A stretch of DNA of 57,773 nucleotides, from positions 1 to 57,773 of the forward strand of contig CAIYGI010000186.1 of assembly GCA_903925685.1 (NCBI GenBank), read 5' to 3'. This stretch comes from an uncultured bacterium (lineage in GTDB: Bacteria; Verrucomicrobiota; Kiritimatiellia; CAIKKV01; CAIYGI01). Below the pieces are notes generated by a model that searched no databases, had not been told where the DNA came from, and saw only the letters and a list, made by a program, of their open reading frames with translations. Below, in pieces: positions 45,201-54,164 of the stretch (positions are counted from its first letter, which is position 1; each line of letters begins with the position of its first letter). The position numbers and the translations under genes are program-made.

Positions 45201-45565
45201 GATTGATGCAGTCATTTCTGGCGAGCACGAACCTGCCGCCCGACATCCTAATGGCCTTGGCCCGCTTGTCCGGCAACGGCCGCCGCTGGCCGCTGGCGGA
45301 ACGGGCGCTGCGCCGCTATCTTGCCGCGACGCCGCGCGATTTCAAGGCGCACATCGATCTGGCCTGCGCGCAGGGGGCGCTGGGGCAGGGCGCGGAGGCC
45401 ATGGCCTCGCTGCGCGAAGCCGTCAGCCTGGGCGGCGAACCCGCGCGGGCCATCCTGCGTACGGACCAGCGCCTGGCGCCGTGGCGCGGCAACCCCGATT
45501 TCGTCCGCCTCGCGCAACCATCCCATCCTCAGTTCGACACGGGTATGCTGCCGTTTGGACAATGA
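42281..45565 (+). CDS. DUF2723-family membrane protein with C-terminal TPR-like region
   Basis: [56 protein letters not shown]; C-terminal repeat helices. Confidence 0.9.
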   Translation: [1094 protein letters not shown]

Positions 45566-45611
45566 CGTAAAGCGTATCGGCGTCGCTTGACCATACGGCG
45601 GAAGTTTTGGC

Positions 45612-46142
45612 ATGGTCTTGCGCATGTCCGCCATCGATGCCGCCGCCACGCCGATTTCCGGAACGCTGCCCTGGACCCGCCGTTGCTTTGTCTGCGGGGA
45701 GTCCAATCCTCACGGGCTGCATCAGCATTCCCGCATCGAGGGCGAATGGATCGTCATGGACTACACCCCGCGCGAGGCCGATCTCGGGTACAAGAGCATC
45801 GTCCACGGCGGGATTACAATGACGATTCTTGACGAAGTGATGACCTGGGCGGCGATCGTGTCGGCCCACCGGGGCTGCGTCACCGCCGAGATGACCATGC
45901 GCTTCCGCGCGCCCATTGCCATCGGCGAGCCGCTGCGCTTTGCGGCCCGTGTCATCTCCGCCAAACGGCTGCTGATCCGCACCGAGGCGCAGGTTACGCG
46001 GGCGGACGGGAGCATCGCCGCCACGGCCGCCGGCGTCTACATGCCGATGGCCGCGTCGCAACTGGCCTTCAACGCCGAGGATTTCGTCGTCCACCCCGAC
46101 GCCCTAGATCCCCGCGCGCTCTTCCGCGGGGATGAGCGGTAG
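45612..46142 (+). CDS. PaaI-family hotdog thioesterase
   Basis: CFVCGESNPHGLHQHSRIEG, SIVHGGITMTILDEVMTWAA, TAEMTMRFRAPI. Confidence 0.88.
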   Translation: MVLRMSAIDAAATPISGTLPWTRRCFVCGESNPHGLHQHSRIEGEWIVMDYTPREADLGYKSIVHGGITMTILDEVMTWAAIVSAHRGCVTAEMTMRFRAPIAIGEPLRFAARVISAKRLLIRTEAQVTRADGSIAATAAGVYMPMAASQLAFNAEDFVVHPDALDPRALFRGDER

Positions 46143-46374
46143 CAAGAGGGTGTTCAGGGTTCGGTTTGGCCTCTGGCGCAAAATACGGCAGCGACCGCGC
46201 ATCGGTAAATTGTAGCTTTTTCGATAGCGTTTCCCCGACTTTTCCAGGAAATTCACCCTTAATGGCAAAATTTCAGAAAAGACTAGACTCGCCGCGGCGC
46301 ACTGTTCATAATCAGGATTATAAGGTTAGAAGTCGGTATGGACCTGCTGCAGGGCGACGCAGGTCACCGGAACT

Positions 46375-47034
46375 TTGATGACCAATGGCGGCATGATCGG
46401 CGTGTCGGCCGGGGACGGCACCAATTACACCTTCGGGTCACGGAGCCAAGCCGGCAGTCTGAGCAACGTCCAAGACGCCGTGTATGCAACACTGCCGCCG
46501 GGACTGATCCTCGCGCCCGCCTCCGGTGTGATCACCGGTACGCCGCAGGTCGCTGGGACGTGGAGTGTAATGTTCAAGGTGACGGACTCTTTCAACGTTT
46601 CTACCAACAAGATGCTGCCGATGACCATCTGGGACGACAGCGACGGGGACGGGATTCCCGACTGGTGGATGTACCTGTATTTCGGCCATCCGACGGGGTT
46701 GTCGAACGATCTTTCGCGTGCGAACGACGACGCGGATCGGGACCGGATGCCGACTTGGGCGGAGTATCTGTCCGGAACCATTCCCACGAATCGCGATTCG
46801 GTCCTGAAGGTTGTCGGCATTGGTTCGGCGGTTGACGGCGCTGGGTCTGTGGTGCGCTGGCAAAGCGTGGACGGCAAACTCTACCGGCTCGAACGCGGCA
46901 CCAATCTGATGGACAGTTCGCCCTTCGGCGTCCTGGTGCGGACCAACATTCCAGGCTATTCTCCCATGAACACGGAAACCGACAAGACGGCCGTGGGCAA
47001 TGGCCCCTGGTTCTATCGGATCAGGCTGGAATAA
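46375..47034 (+). pseudogene. C-terminal fragment of a large PVC-type surface protein (Ig-like domain plus DSDGDGIPDWW)
   Basis: ATLPPGLILAPASGVITGTPQVAGTWSVMFKVTD (putative-Ig type) and DDSDGDGIPDWWMYLYFGHPTG; no signal peptide or convincing start. Confidence 0.55.
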
Positions 47035-47191
47035 GGGGGGGCGTAGATTTGGTCGAGTCGGCGAGCCGCTGCGCTTTGCGGCTCGTGTAATCTCCGCTGT
47101 AACCGACTAACCGGACTTTCGCTATTCGAGGGGTTGAATGTCGTAAATCCTCGACAATCAAGGTATTCTGTTCTTGAAAAGTCTGTAGCCA

Positions 47192-47818
47192 CTATGGCAT
47201 TTCGAGCGATCCGGCGGATGTGATCCTTGGCGGTGTTTGCGGTGGCAGTTTCCAGCCCAGCGCGTCAATGACAAGTTGCTGGTCAGGTTCTGGTTTCGTG
47301 TACCTTGAAAACACCAGTTCACGCCCATCCGTGGTTGGGAAGTGAACATCGAGCATTTGAACGGCGGCGAGTTTTTCCAAGGCTTGGCGGGGCGTAAACC
47401 CCGGCGCGTGGGCCGCAAGCAAGGTTTTCAGCGTTATGTGAAGGCAGTAGGCGATGAACGCGACGAGGATGTGACCTTCGATGCGAGGCATTTCCTGATG
47501 AAAGACCGGGCGTAAATCGAGGTCGCCCTTGAGCGTCATGAAGGCGATCTCCACTTCGCCAAGTTTCAGGTAAAACTCCCAGAGGTACGCCGGGTCTCCC
47601 TCGATGATGTTCGACCGCAGTAAGTCTCTGCCCTCTCGGCGGCGGCCTTTGCGCAGCGCGTCCCTGTCGATGTCATACGTGAAAGTGGCGGGTGTTTTCG
47701 GCCCGCCGTTTTTGGGAAGGCCTGGCAGCGTGACGGTGACGAATCGTGCGTCGCGTCCCGCCTCATGGCGGACTGCGCCGATTTTCTGGAGCAAGGTCTC
47801 GTAAGCGATGGCTAGCAC
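47192..47818 (-). mobile_element. IS1634-like transposase, C-terminal fragment
   Basis: EGDPAYLWEFYLKLGEVEIAFMTLKGDLDLRPVFHQEMPRIEGHILVAFIAYCLHITLK; N-terminal catalytic region missing. Confidence 0.82.
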
Positions 47819-47834
47819 CTACCACCTAGCACCT
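47814..47834 (+). repeat. Heptamer array (AGCACCT/ACCACCT)3
   Basis: agcacct accacct agcacct between the pheT stop and the transposase fragment. Confidence 0.9.
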
Positions 47835-47840
47835 TACCCA

Positions 47841-50279
47841 TCAACCCGCGCGAATTTCCGCATGCAGTCCCTTGGACACGGCTTGCATGACCGATTCGTG
47901 CATGCGGTTGGTTTCCTCGTCGGTCAGCGTTTTATGCGCGGCGCGGTAGGTGAGCGCGTAGGCCATGCTCTTGCGTCCGGCGCCTATGGCATCGCCCCGG
48001 AAAACGTCGAAGAGCCGGATGTCCACCAGTTCCTTGGGGGCCGCCTGGAGCAGCGTCGCCACCACGTCCTCGTGACGCACGGCATCGGCCACGACAAAGG
48101 CCAGATCGCGCGCCACCGGCGGATAGGCCGGTAGCGGGCGCGCCGCCGGCACGTCGAGCGCATGCGCCAGCAGCGGCGCCACGGCCATTTCCAGCACGGC
48201 GATCGGCTCGGTCATGCGCCACTCGGCGCGCACGGCACGGCTTACCACGCCCAGCCTTCCAACGGGCTGGCCGTCCAGCAGTATCGTCAGCGCCTGACCA
48301 GCTTCGAAAAGCGGCCCGTCGCAGCCAATCCAGTCGACGGCGGGCCGTCGCATGCCTGCAATTTCCCGGACAGGCAGACGCTGCGCGCTCCAAATCGCCT
48401 CGACAACGCCCTTTAATGCGCCAAATACTTCTTCGGCCGTTACCGGCGCGCGGGAGACGATGCCGCCACGCCCGACAGGTCCCAGCAAGCCGATCGCCAG
48501 GCGTTCCTCTTCCTGATAGACGCCGCCGGTCCCCCGGCTGAAAACGCGCCCGATTTCGAACAGCGCCGCCGCCGTTACCTGGCGCGCCTTGTTGCGGCCC
48601 AGAGTCTCGATCATCTGCGGCAGAAGCGAATCGCGCAAGATGGTGTGATCGGCGGAGATCGGATTCGGCAGCTTGACGCGGGTTGCCGGGTCGCCAACCT
48701 GGCACAGCCCCAGCAGTCGCTCGGAAACGAAGGAATAGTTCATGGCCTCGTCCAGTCCAAGCCCGGCCAGCCGCGCGCGCAACTGCTCGCGGGAGCGCGA
48801 TGGACGGTCGTCCGCCCCTGGGACTAGACGCGCCACGGGTGCCGGCGCCGGGATTTTGTCCAGTCCATGTACCCGCGCCACTTCCTCGATCAGGTCCACC
48901 TCCTGCTCCAGGTCCACGCGGAAACTCGGCACCGCCACGGTGCATCCGGCGTCCGTCGCGCCCGCCACGGGCAGCTCCAACGCCTTGAAAATCGCCATCA
49001 TCTCGCGGCTTTCGAGAGGAATCCCAAGCAGCGCCTGAGCCCTTTCCCAGCGCATCGCCACTGGCCGCGGCGCCGGCGGTACGGGATAACAATCGAGCAC
49101 GCCGGGCGCCACGGTCGCCCCGGACAGTTGCGCCATCAATTGCGCCGCGCGGCGGCTGGCCCATTCGCAATTGCCGATATCCACGCCGCGTTCGAAACGA
49201 TACGAGGATTCGGAGGCCAGTCCGACCGCCTTGACCGTTGCGCGGATGCCCGTCGGTTCGAAGCAGGCGCTTTCGATCAGCACCGTCGTCGTGTCGTCTG
49301 CGATCCCGCTTTCTGCGCCGCCCATGATGCCGGCCAGCGCCACCGGATGCGCGCCGTCGGCGATCACCAGCATCTCCGGCGTCAGGGCGTGCGCCGTTGC
49401 GTCGAGCGTGCGCAGGCTTTCCCCGGCGGCGGCGCGGCGCACGACGATGCGGGATTCCTTGAGCATGCGCAGATCGAAGGCGTGCAGCGGTTGACCGCAT
49501 TCCAGCATCACGTAGTTCGTCACATCCACCAGGTTGGAAATAGGCCGCACGCCGGCGGCCCGCAACCGGCGCTGCATCCAGAGCGGCGAGGGTGCGCTGC
49601 GCGCGCCGTCCAGCAGACGCGCGGTGTAGCGAGGACAGCGCGCGGGATCCTCGACCGAGACGCGTACACGCTCGCCGATCGGCGCGCCGGCCGCCGCAAA
49701 TTCCAGCTCTGGCCGCCGTACGTTCCGGCCGCAGAGCGCCGCCAGTTCGCGCGCGATACCGATCAGGCTCAGGCAGTCAGGACGGTTCGGCGTCACCTCA
49801 ACCACCAGAACCGTCTCGGGCAGACCCAGCACCTCGGCCAGCGGCGTGCCGGGCGCGGTATCGGGCGGCAGCAGCAACAGGCCGCTATGGTCATCGGAAA
49901 CGCCGAGTTCGTCGGCCGCACAGAGCATGGCCGACGACGAGACGCCGCGGATTTTAGTGGCCGCGATGGTCAGGCCGTTGGGCAGCGTGACGCCCAGCCG
50001 GGCCAGCGCCACGCGGGCGCCGGCTTCGAAATTGGACGCGCCGCAGACAACTTCCATTTCCGCCGTGCCGTCGAATACCCGGACCAGGCGCAGGCGATCG
50101 GCGTTTGGATGTTTGGCGATCGCTCGCACATCGGCCGCCACCACGCCGGGGCAGGACGCGCCGATGGTTTCGATGCCTTCGACCTCGGTGCCGGAAAAGG
50201 TCAGGCGCGCCGCCACGTCGGTCGGAGCGATACCGCTCAGGTCCACATATTCTGCCAGCCAACTCAGGGGGATTCTCAT
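47841..50279 (-). CDS. pheT: Phenylalanine--tRNA ligase beta subunit
   Basis: MRIPLSWLAEYVDL, LVVEVTPNRPDCLSLIGIARELAAL, C-terminal B5/FDX-ACB-type regions. Confidence 0.96.
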   Translation of the reverse strand: MRIPLSWLAEYVDLSGIAPTDVAARLTFSGTEVEGIETIGASCPGVVAADVRAIAKHPNADRLRLVRVFDGTAEMEVVCGASNFEAGARVALARLGVTLPNGLTIAATKIRGVSSSAMLCAADELGVSDDHSGLLLLPPDTAPGTPLAEVLGLPETVLVVEVTPNRPDCLSLIGIARELAALCGRNVRRPELEFAAAGAPIGERVRVSVEDPARCPRYTARLLDGARSAPSPLWMQRRLRAAGVRPISNLVDVTNYVMLECGQPLHAFDLRMLKESRIVVRRAAAGESLRTLDATAHALTPEMLVIADGAHPVALAGIMGGAESGIADDTTTVLIESACFEPTGIRATVKAVGLASESSYRFERGVDIGNCEWASRRAAQLMAQLSGATVAPGVLDCYPVPPAPRPVAMRWERAQALLGIPLESREMMAIFKALELPVAGATDAGCTVAVPSFRVDLEQEVDLIEEVARVHGLDKIPAPAPVARLVPGADDRPSRSREQLRARLAGLGLDEAMNYSFVSERLLGLCQVGDPATRVKLPNPISADHTILRDSLLPQMIETLGRNKARQVTAAALFEIGRVFSRGTGGVYQEEERLAIGLLGPVGRGGIVSRAPVTAEEVFGALKGVVEAIWSAQRLPVREIAGMRRPAVDWIGCDGPLFEAGQALTILLDGQPVGRLGVVSRAVRAEWRMTEPIAVLEMAVAPLLAHALDVPAARPLPAYPPVARDLAFVVADAVRHEDVVATLLQAAPKELVDIRLFDVFRGDAIGAGRKSMAYALTYRAAHKTLTDEETNRMHESVMQAVSKGLHAEIRAG

Positions 50280-50296
50280 GGTAATGTCGCGGCCGT

Positions 50297-51316
50297 TCAG
50301 GCCAGCGCCTCCAGCCAGCGCGCGTCGTTGTCGTAGAGCAGGCGGATATCTTCGATGCCGTACTTGATCATGGCGATCCGTTCCACGCCCATGCCGAAGG
50401 CGTAGCCGGTGACAGTTTCGGGATCGTAGCCCACGCGGCGGAAGACCTTGGGATTGACCATGCCGCAGCCTGAAATTTCGATCCAGCCGCTCTGTTTGCA
50501 AACCCGGCAGCCTGTGCCGTGGCAGACATGGCAGGAGAAATCGTACTCCACGCTCGGTTCGGTGAAGGGGAAGAAGTGCGGACGGAAGCGCACGTTGATG
50601 TCGGCGCCCATCATCTCGCGGGCGAAGTAGGTGATGTCGCCCTTGAGGTCGGCCATCGAGACCGTGCGGTCCACATAAAGTCCCTCAATCTGGTGGAAGT
50701 TGGCGCCGTGCGTGGCGTCCGCCGTGTCGCGCCGGTAACAGCGGCCCGGGGCGATGATGCGCACCGGCGGCGGCTGGCTTTCCATGACGCGGATCTGCAC
50801 CGGCGAGGTTTGCGTGCGCAGGAGCCGGCGGCCTTCCAGCCAGAAAGTGTCCTGAGTGTCGCGCGAGGGATGGTGCGCCGGGGTATTGAGCGCGTCGAAG
50901 TTGTGGTACTCGTCCTCGATGTCCGGTCCGTCGGCCACGGTGAAACCGAGCCTGGCGAATATGCGGATGGCCTCGGCGATGACCTGGCTCACGGGATGGA
51001 TCGAACCCACGCGCCGCCAGGAACCGGGCAGCGTCGCATCCCAGGCGGACGTCTTGCCCGCGTCCGCTGCCGCGTCCAAAACCGCCTTGCGCGCCTCCAG
51101 CGCCGCCGTCAGCGACTGCTTGAGTTCGTTCACGGCGCGGCCCAGGGCCGGCCGGTCCGCGGGCAGTGCGCTCTTGAGCGATTCCATGATCGTCTGCAAC
51201 TGACCCTTGCGTCCAAGGTAGCGAACGCGCACCGCTTCAAGCTCGGCCGGCGCGCCGGCGTCCGCCACCTCCGCCAGCGCCTGCGTCTGTACCGCCATCA
51301 GTTCCTGTACATTCAT
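50297..51316 (-). CDS. pheS: Phenylalanine--tRNA ligase alpha subunit
   Basis: HPVSQVIAEAIRIFARLGFTVADGPDIEDEYHNFDALNTPAHHPSRDTQDTFWL. Confidence 0.97.
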   Translation of the reverse strand: MNVQELMAVQTQALAEVADAGAPAELEAVRVRYLGRKGQLQTIMESLKSALPADRPALGRAVNELKQSLTAALEARKAVLDAAADAGKTSAWDATLPGSWRRVGSIHPVSQVIAEAIRIFARLGFTVADGPDIEDEYHNFDALNTPAHHPSRDTQDTFWLEGRRLLRTQTSPVQIRVMESQPPPVRIIAPGRCYRRDTADATHGANFHQIEGLYVDRTVSMADLKGDITYFAREMMGADINVRFRPHFFPFTEPSVEYDFSCHVCHGTGCRVCKQSGWIEISGCGMVNPKVFRRVGYDPETVTGYAFGMGVERIAMIKYGIEDIRLLYDNDARWLEALA

Positions 51317-51435
51317 AATCGTCTACCCCGCCTCTGAATGGGGTGACTCTACCAGACTCCCGCTTTCGTGAAAATGCCGAAAACCAGCGTCGAAGCCATG
51401 CGTGGTGTATGGCCTTCCGCGGGGGGAAAATTCTG

Positions 51436-53634
51436 ATGTCAAAAAAAGTGCGACGGAGAAAACCACGAGTAAGCGTTGTGTGCTTTGCCCCGGATTCCGC
51501 TTGTCTTTCCAGTGTTGCACAGTATAAGTTCGATGCACAGGCAGAACGAGCGATAAGAGAACTGACAACAATGGCAACACCAGCAGAAACGGACACTGAG
51601 TATTCCTCATTCCTAGGCCAAACCCTTGTGCCGAAAATGTCAAGAGCGCCATTGGTCGTTGATTTGTTCGCTGGTTGCGGTGGGCTCGCGCTTGGCTTTG
51701 AAGCCCAAGGATTTGAGACGCGCGGTTACGAAATGAATGCCATATGCTGTGCAACCTATAGGCGAAATCTTCGCAGCGAGTGTATCAATGTTACGCTCAC
51801 CCCAGAGTCGGCGCTGCCTCCGGCGCTTGTCTTGATCGGTGGTCCTCCTTGCCAACCCTTCAGTGTTATCGGCAATCAGAATGGATTGAGCGACTCCCGG
51901 AATGGTTTCCCAGTGTTCATTGAGGCCGTCCGGCGGTTGAATCCAGACATATTCCTCTTCGAAAATGTCCGCGGTTTAATTTACCGAAGTAAACCATACT
52001 TCGACGAGATTCTTCAGAAACTGAAAAAGTTAGGGTACGTCATGGAATATCAGTTGCTTAATGCCGTGGATTACGGTGTGCCTCAGCGGCGTGAGCGCCT
52101 GATAGTCGCGGGGCATCGGGGCGTTTTTTCATTTCCCAAACCATGTGCGAAACGTGTGACTGCCGTTGAAGCTCTTGGCGGTTTGGCGATGACTGCACCG
52201 CCGGAATCGCGTTTTCTTACAAAGAGTATGGATGAGTATATTGCACGGTACGAGGCGGCTTCCTCCTGTGTCACGCCACGCGATCTGCATCTTGACGAGC
52301 CAGCCCGTACGCTCACCTGTCGCAATCTTGCCGGAGCGACTTCGGATATGCACAGAATCCGGCTTCCTGATGGCAGGCGGAGACGTATCCTGCCGCGTGA
52401 GGCAGCACGTCTGCAATCTTTTCCGGATTGGTTCCAATTTGAGGGAACGGAGACGGAGGTGTTCACTCAGATCGGAAATGCCGTACCCCCGATGTTGGCG
52501 TTTCATCTGGCTGGCGCTGTCCGCGAGTATCTGAATACAAAGGAACGGCTTTCGCCTTCGGAAACTCTTTACAGGAACCTGCCGTCGCAACTTGAGCTAA
52601 GTCTGGTACACGAGCCGAAGGAGAAATACATGACGCAGTTTGTGAAACTTCAAGGGAAGAAGCGACAAACGGAGCGGGTGGTCAACGAGGCTCTGCACAT
52701 CCTCGCGGCACTCGGAATTCCATTCCAAGGTTTGTCGGAGCGGAGACTCGAGAAAATGGCAATGGCGTTTCTTGCTGTTTGCGATGTTCGCAAGCCGGGT
52801 GTTTGGAGCACAGTCAAGGACTCATCGTCAGGCCGGGTTCTTACAAGCCGACAGATCATTGAGTATGTCAACTCGCACTTTGAGGAAGACATCTCCAGCG
52901 GATCGTATGACGATATTCGCAGGAAGGATCTTAAACTGCCTACTGTGGCGGGCATTATTCTCAAGAGCGCGAACAATCCAGACGCCTCAACAAACAACCC
53001 GACACGGGCATATGCGCTCAGTCCCGCCTATGCTCCGACAGTGAGAGCATATGGAACGGACGGGTGGGAATCCGATGTGGCGGACTTCCTTTCCGGTCGC
53101 GAGACCCTCGGCGAGAGACTCGACGACACTCGACCGATGAGTCTGATCCCAGTCACGCTTCCGTCTGGAGTGGTGTTACAACTCACCAAAGGGAAACACA
53201 ATCAATTGCAGAAGTCCGTAATCGAAGACTTTCTGCCCCGGTACGGCGAAGGATCGAAAATCCTCTATGTGGGCGATACTGCCAACAAATTCCTGCATTT
53301 GGACGCAACTCAACTGAAGCGTCTCCAGTTCTTCGAACTGGCTCATGAAGAGTTACCAGACATCGTCGCGTACAGCGAGCAGAAGAACTGGTTGTTTTTG
53401 ATCGAGGCAGTTCACAGTTCCGGTCCAATATCCAAGTTGCGACATGAGCAACTCCGTGAACTGACGAAGGATTGCACGGCGGAAATCGTCTATGTCACGG
53501 CATTTCTCGATCGGCAAACGTTCAGGAAATACGCGCCGGAAATCGCGTGGGAGACGGAGGCGTGGATTGCAGAAGCCCCGGACCACGTAATTCACTTCGA
53601 TGGCAAACGTTTCCTTGGACCGTATAAGCCATAA
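51436..53634 (+). CDS. Fused type II RM protein: C5-cytosine methyltransferase plus BsuBI/PstI-like endonuclease
   Basis: LFAGCGGLALGFEAQGF, GGPPCQPFS, ENVRG, GVPQRRERLIVAG; then GDTANKFLHLDATQLKRLQFFELAHEELPDIVAYSEQKNWLFLIEAVHSSGPISKLRHEQL in one uninterrupted frame. Confidence 0.9.
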   Translation: MSKKVRRRKPRVSVVCFAPDSACLSSVAQYKFDAQAERAIRELTTMATPAETDTEYSSFLGQTLVPKMSRAPLVVDLFAGCGGLALGFEAQGFETRGYEMNAICCATYRRNLRSECINVTLTPESALPPALVLIGGPPCQPFSVIGNQNGLSDSRNGFPVFIEAVRRLNPDIFLFENVRGLIYRSKPYFDEILQKLKKLGYVMEYQLLNAVDYGVPQRRERLIVAGHRGVFSFPKPCAKRVTAVEALGGLAMTAPPESRFLTKSMDEYIARYEAASSCVTPRDLHLDEPARTLTCRNLAGATSDMHRIRLPDGRRRRILPREAARLQSFPDWFQFEGTETEVFTQIGNAVPPMLAFHLAGAVREYLNTKERLSPSETLYRNLPSQLELSLVHEPKEKYMTQFVKLQGKKRQTERVVNEALHILAALGIPFQGLSERRLEKMAMAFLAVCDVRKPGVWSTVKDSSSGRVLTSRQIIEYVNSHFEEDISSGSYDDIRRKDLKLPTVAGIILKSANNPDASTNNPTRAYALSPAYAPTVRAYGTDGWESDVADFLSGRETLGERLDDTRPMSLIPVTLPSGVVLQLTKGKHNQLQKSVIEDFLPRYGEGSKILYVGDTANKFLHLDATQLKRLQFFELAHEELPDIVAYSEQKNWLFLIEAVHSSGPISKLRHEQLRELTKDCTAEIVYVTAFLDRQTFRKYAPEIAWETEAWIAEAPDHVIHFDGKRFLGPYKP
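52618..52632 (+). promoter_or_regulatory. Internal Shine-Dalgarno and ATG at the methyltransferase/endonuclease junction
   Basis: AAGGAG (52618-52623), 6-nt spacer, ATG (52630-52632), in frame with the fusion ORF. Confidence 0.65.
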
Positions 53635-53648
53635 TTCATTGGCCGCGA

Positions 53649-54164
53649 ATGAATAAAACGGCCATTATCGTACTGGGCTCGCCGAATGACGCGCAGGGCA
53701 ATCTCTCGACCATCGCCATCGAGCGCTGCCAGCGGGGATTGGCGGAATACAGGCGAACGCCGGGCGCCAGAATCATCCCCACGGGCGGGTGGGGCGAGCA
53801 TTTCAACACCACGGTGCAGCCGCATGGATACTACACTGGGAAGTATCTGGAGTCCCACGGGGTTCCGGCGGGCGATATTCTGGAGTGCGTGGAGAGCGCC
53901 AACACGGTGGAAGACGCCCGGTTATGCCGGCCGCTTGTGGAACGTCACGGCATTACCGACCTGATTGTGGTTACCTCCGACTTTCACGTTCTCCGCGCGA
54001 GCTTTCTTTTCGAGCGTGAGTTTCCGAAAACCGGGCTGACTTTTTGCGGGGCAACGACGCATCTTCCGGCGGACGAACTTGCCAGGCTTAAGCGGCACGA
54101 GGAAGGCGCGTTAGCCAGACTCCGGCAAGCATCCGAACGTAGTTCACTGGACGACCGGCACTAA
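53649..54164 (+). CDS. YdcF/ElyC/SanA (DUF218)-like protein
   Basis: AIIVLGSPNDAQGNLSTIAIERCQRGLAEY, IIPTGGWGEHFN, VESANTVEDA, VVTSDFHVLRASFLF. Confidence 0.85.
   Translation: MNKTAIIVLGSPNDAQGNLSTIAIERCQRGLAEYRRTPGARIIPTGGWGEHFNTTVQPHGYYTGKYLESHGVPAGDILECVESANTVEDARLCRPLVERHGITDLIVVTSDFHVLRASFLFEREFPKTGLTFCGATTHLPADELARLKRHEEGALARLRQASERSSLDDRH

Noticed and set aside
47058-47106. Rho-independent terminator after the surface-protein fragment
   Set aside because: The stem exists but there is no following T run, and the sequence is better explained as a copy of thioesterase coding sequence.
48867-50336. 489-aa plus-strand ORF
   Set aside because: Antisense to pheT; no recognisable motifs, shadow ORF composition.
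51343-51435. Most upstream start of the fused RM ORF
   Set aside because: The first 31 codons lack a clear ribosome binding site; starts at 51436 or 51571 are more plausible.
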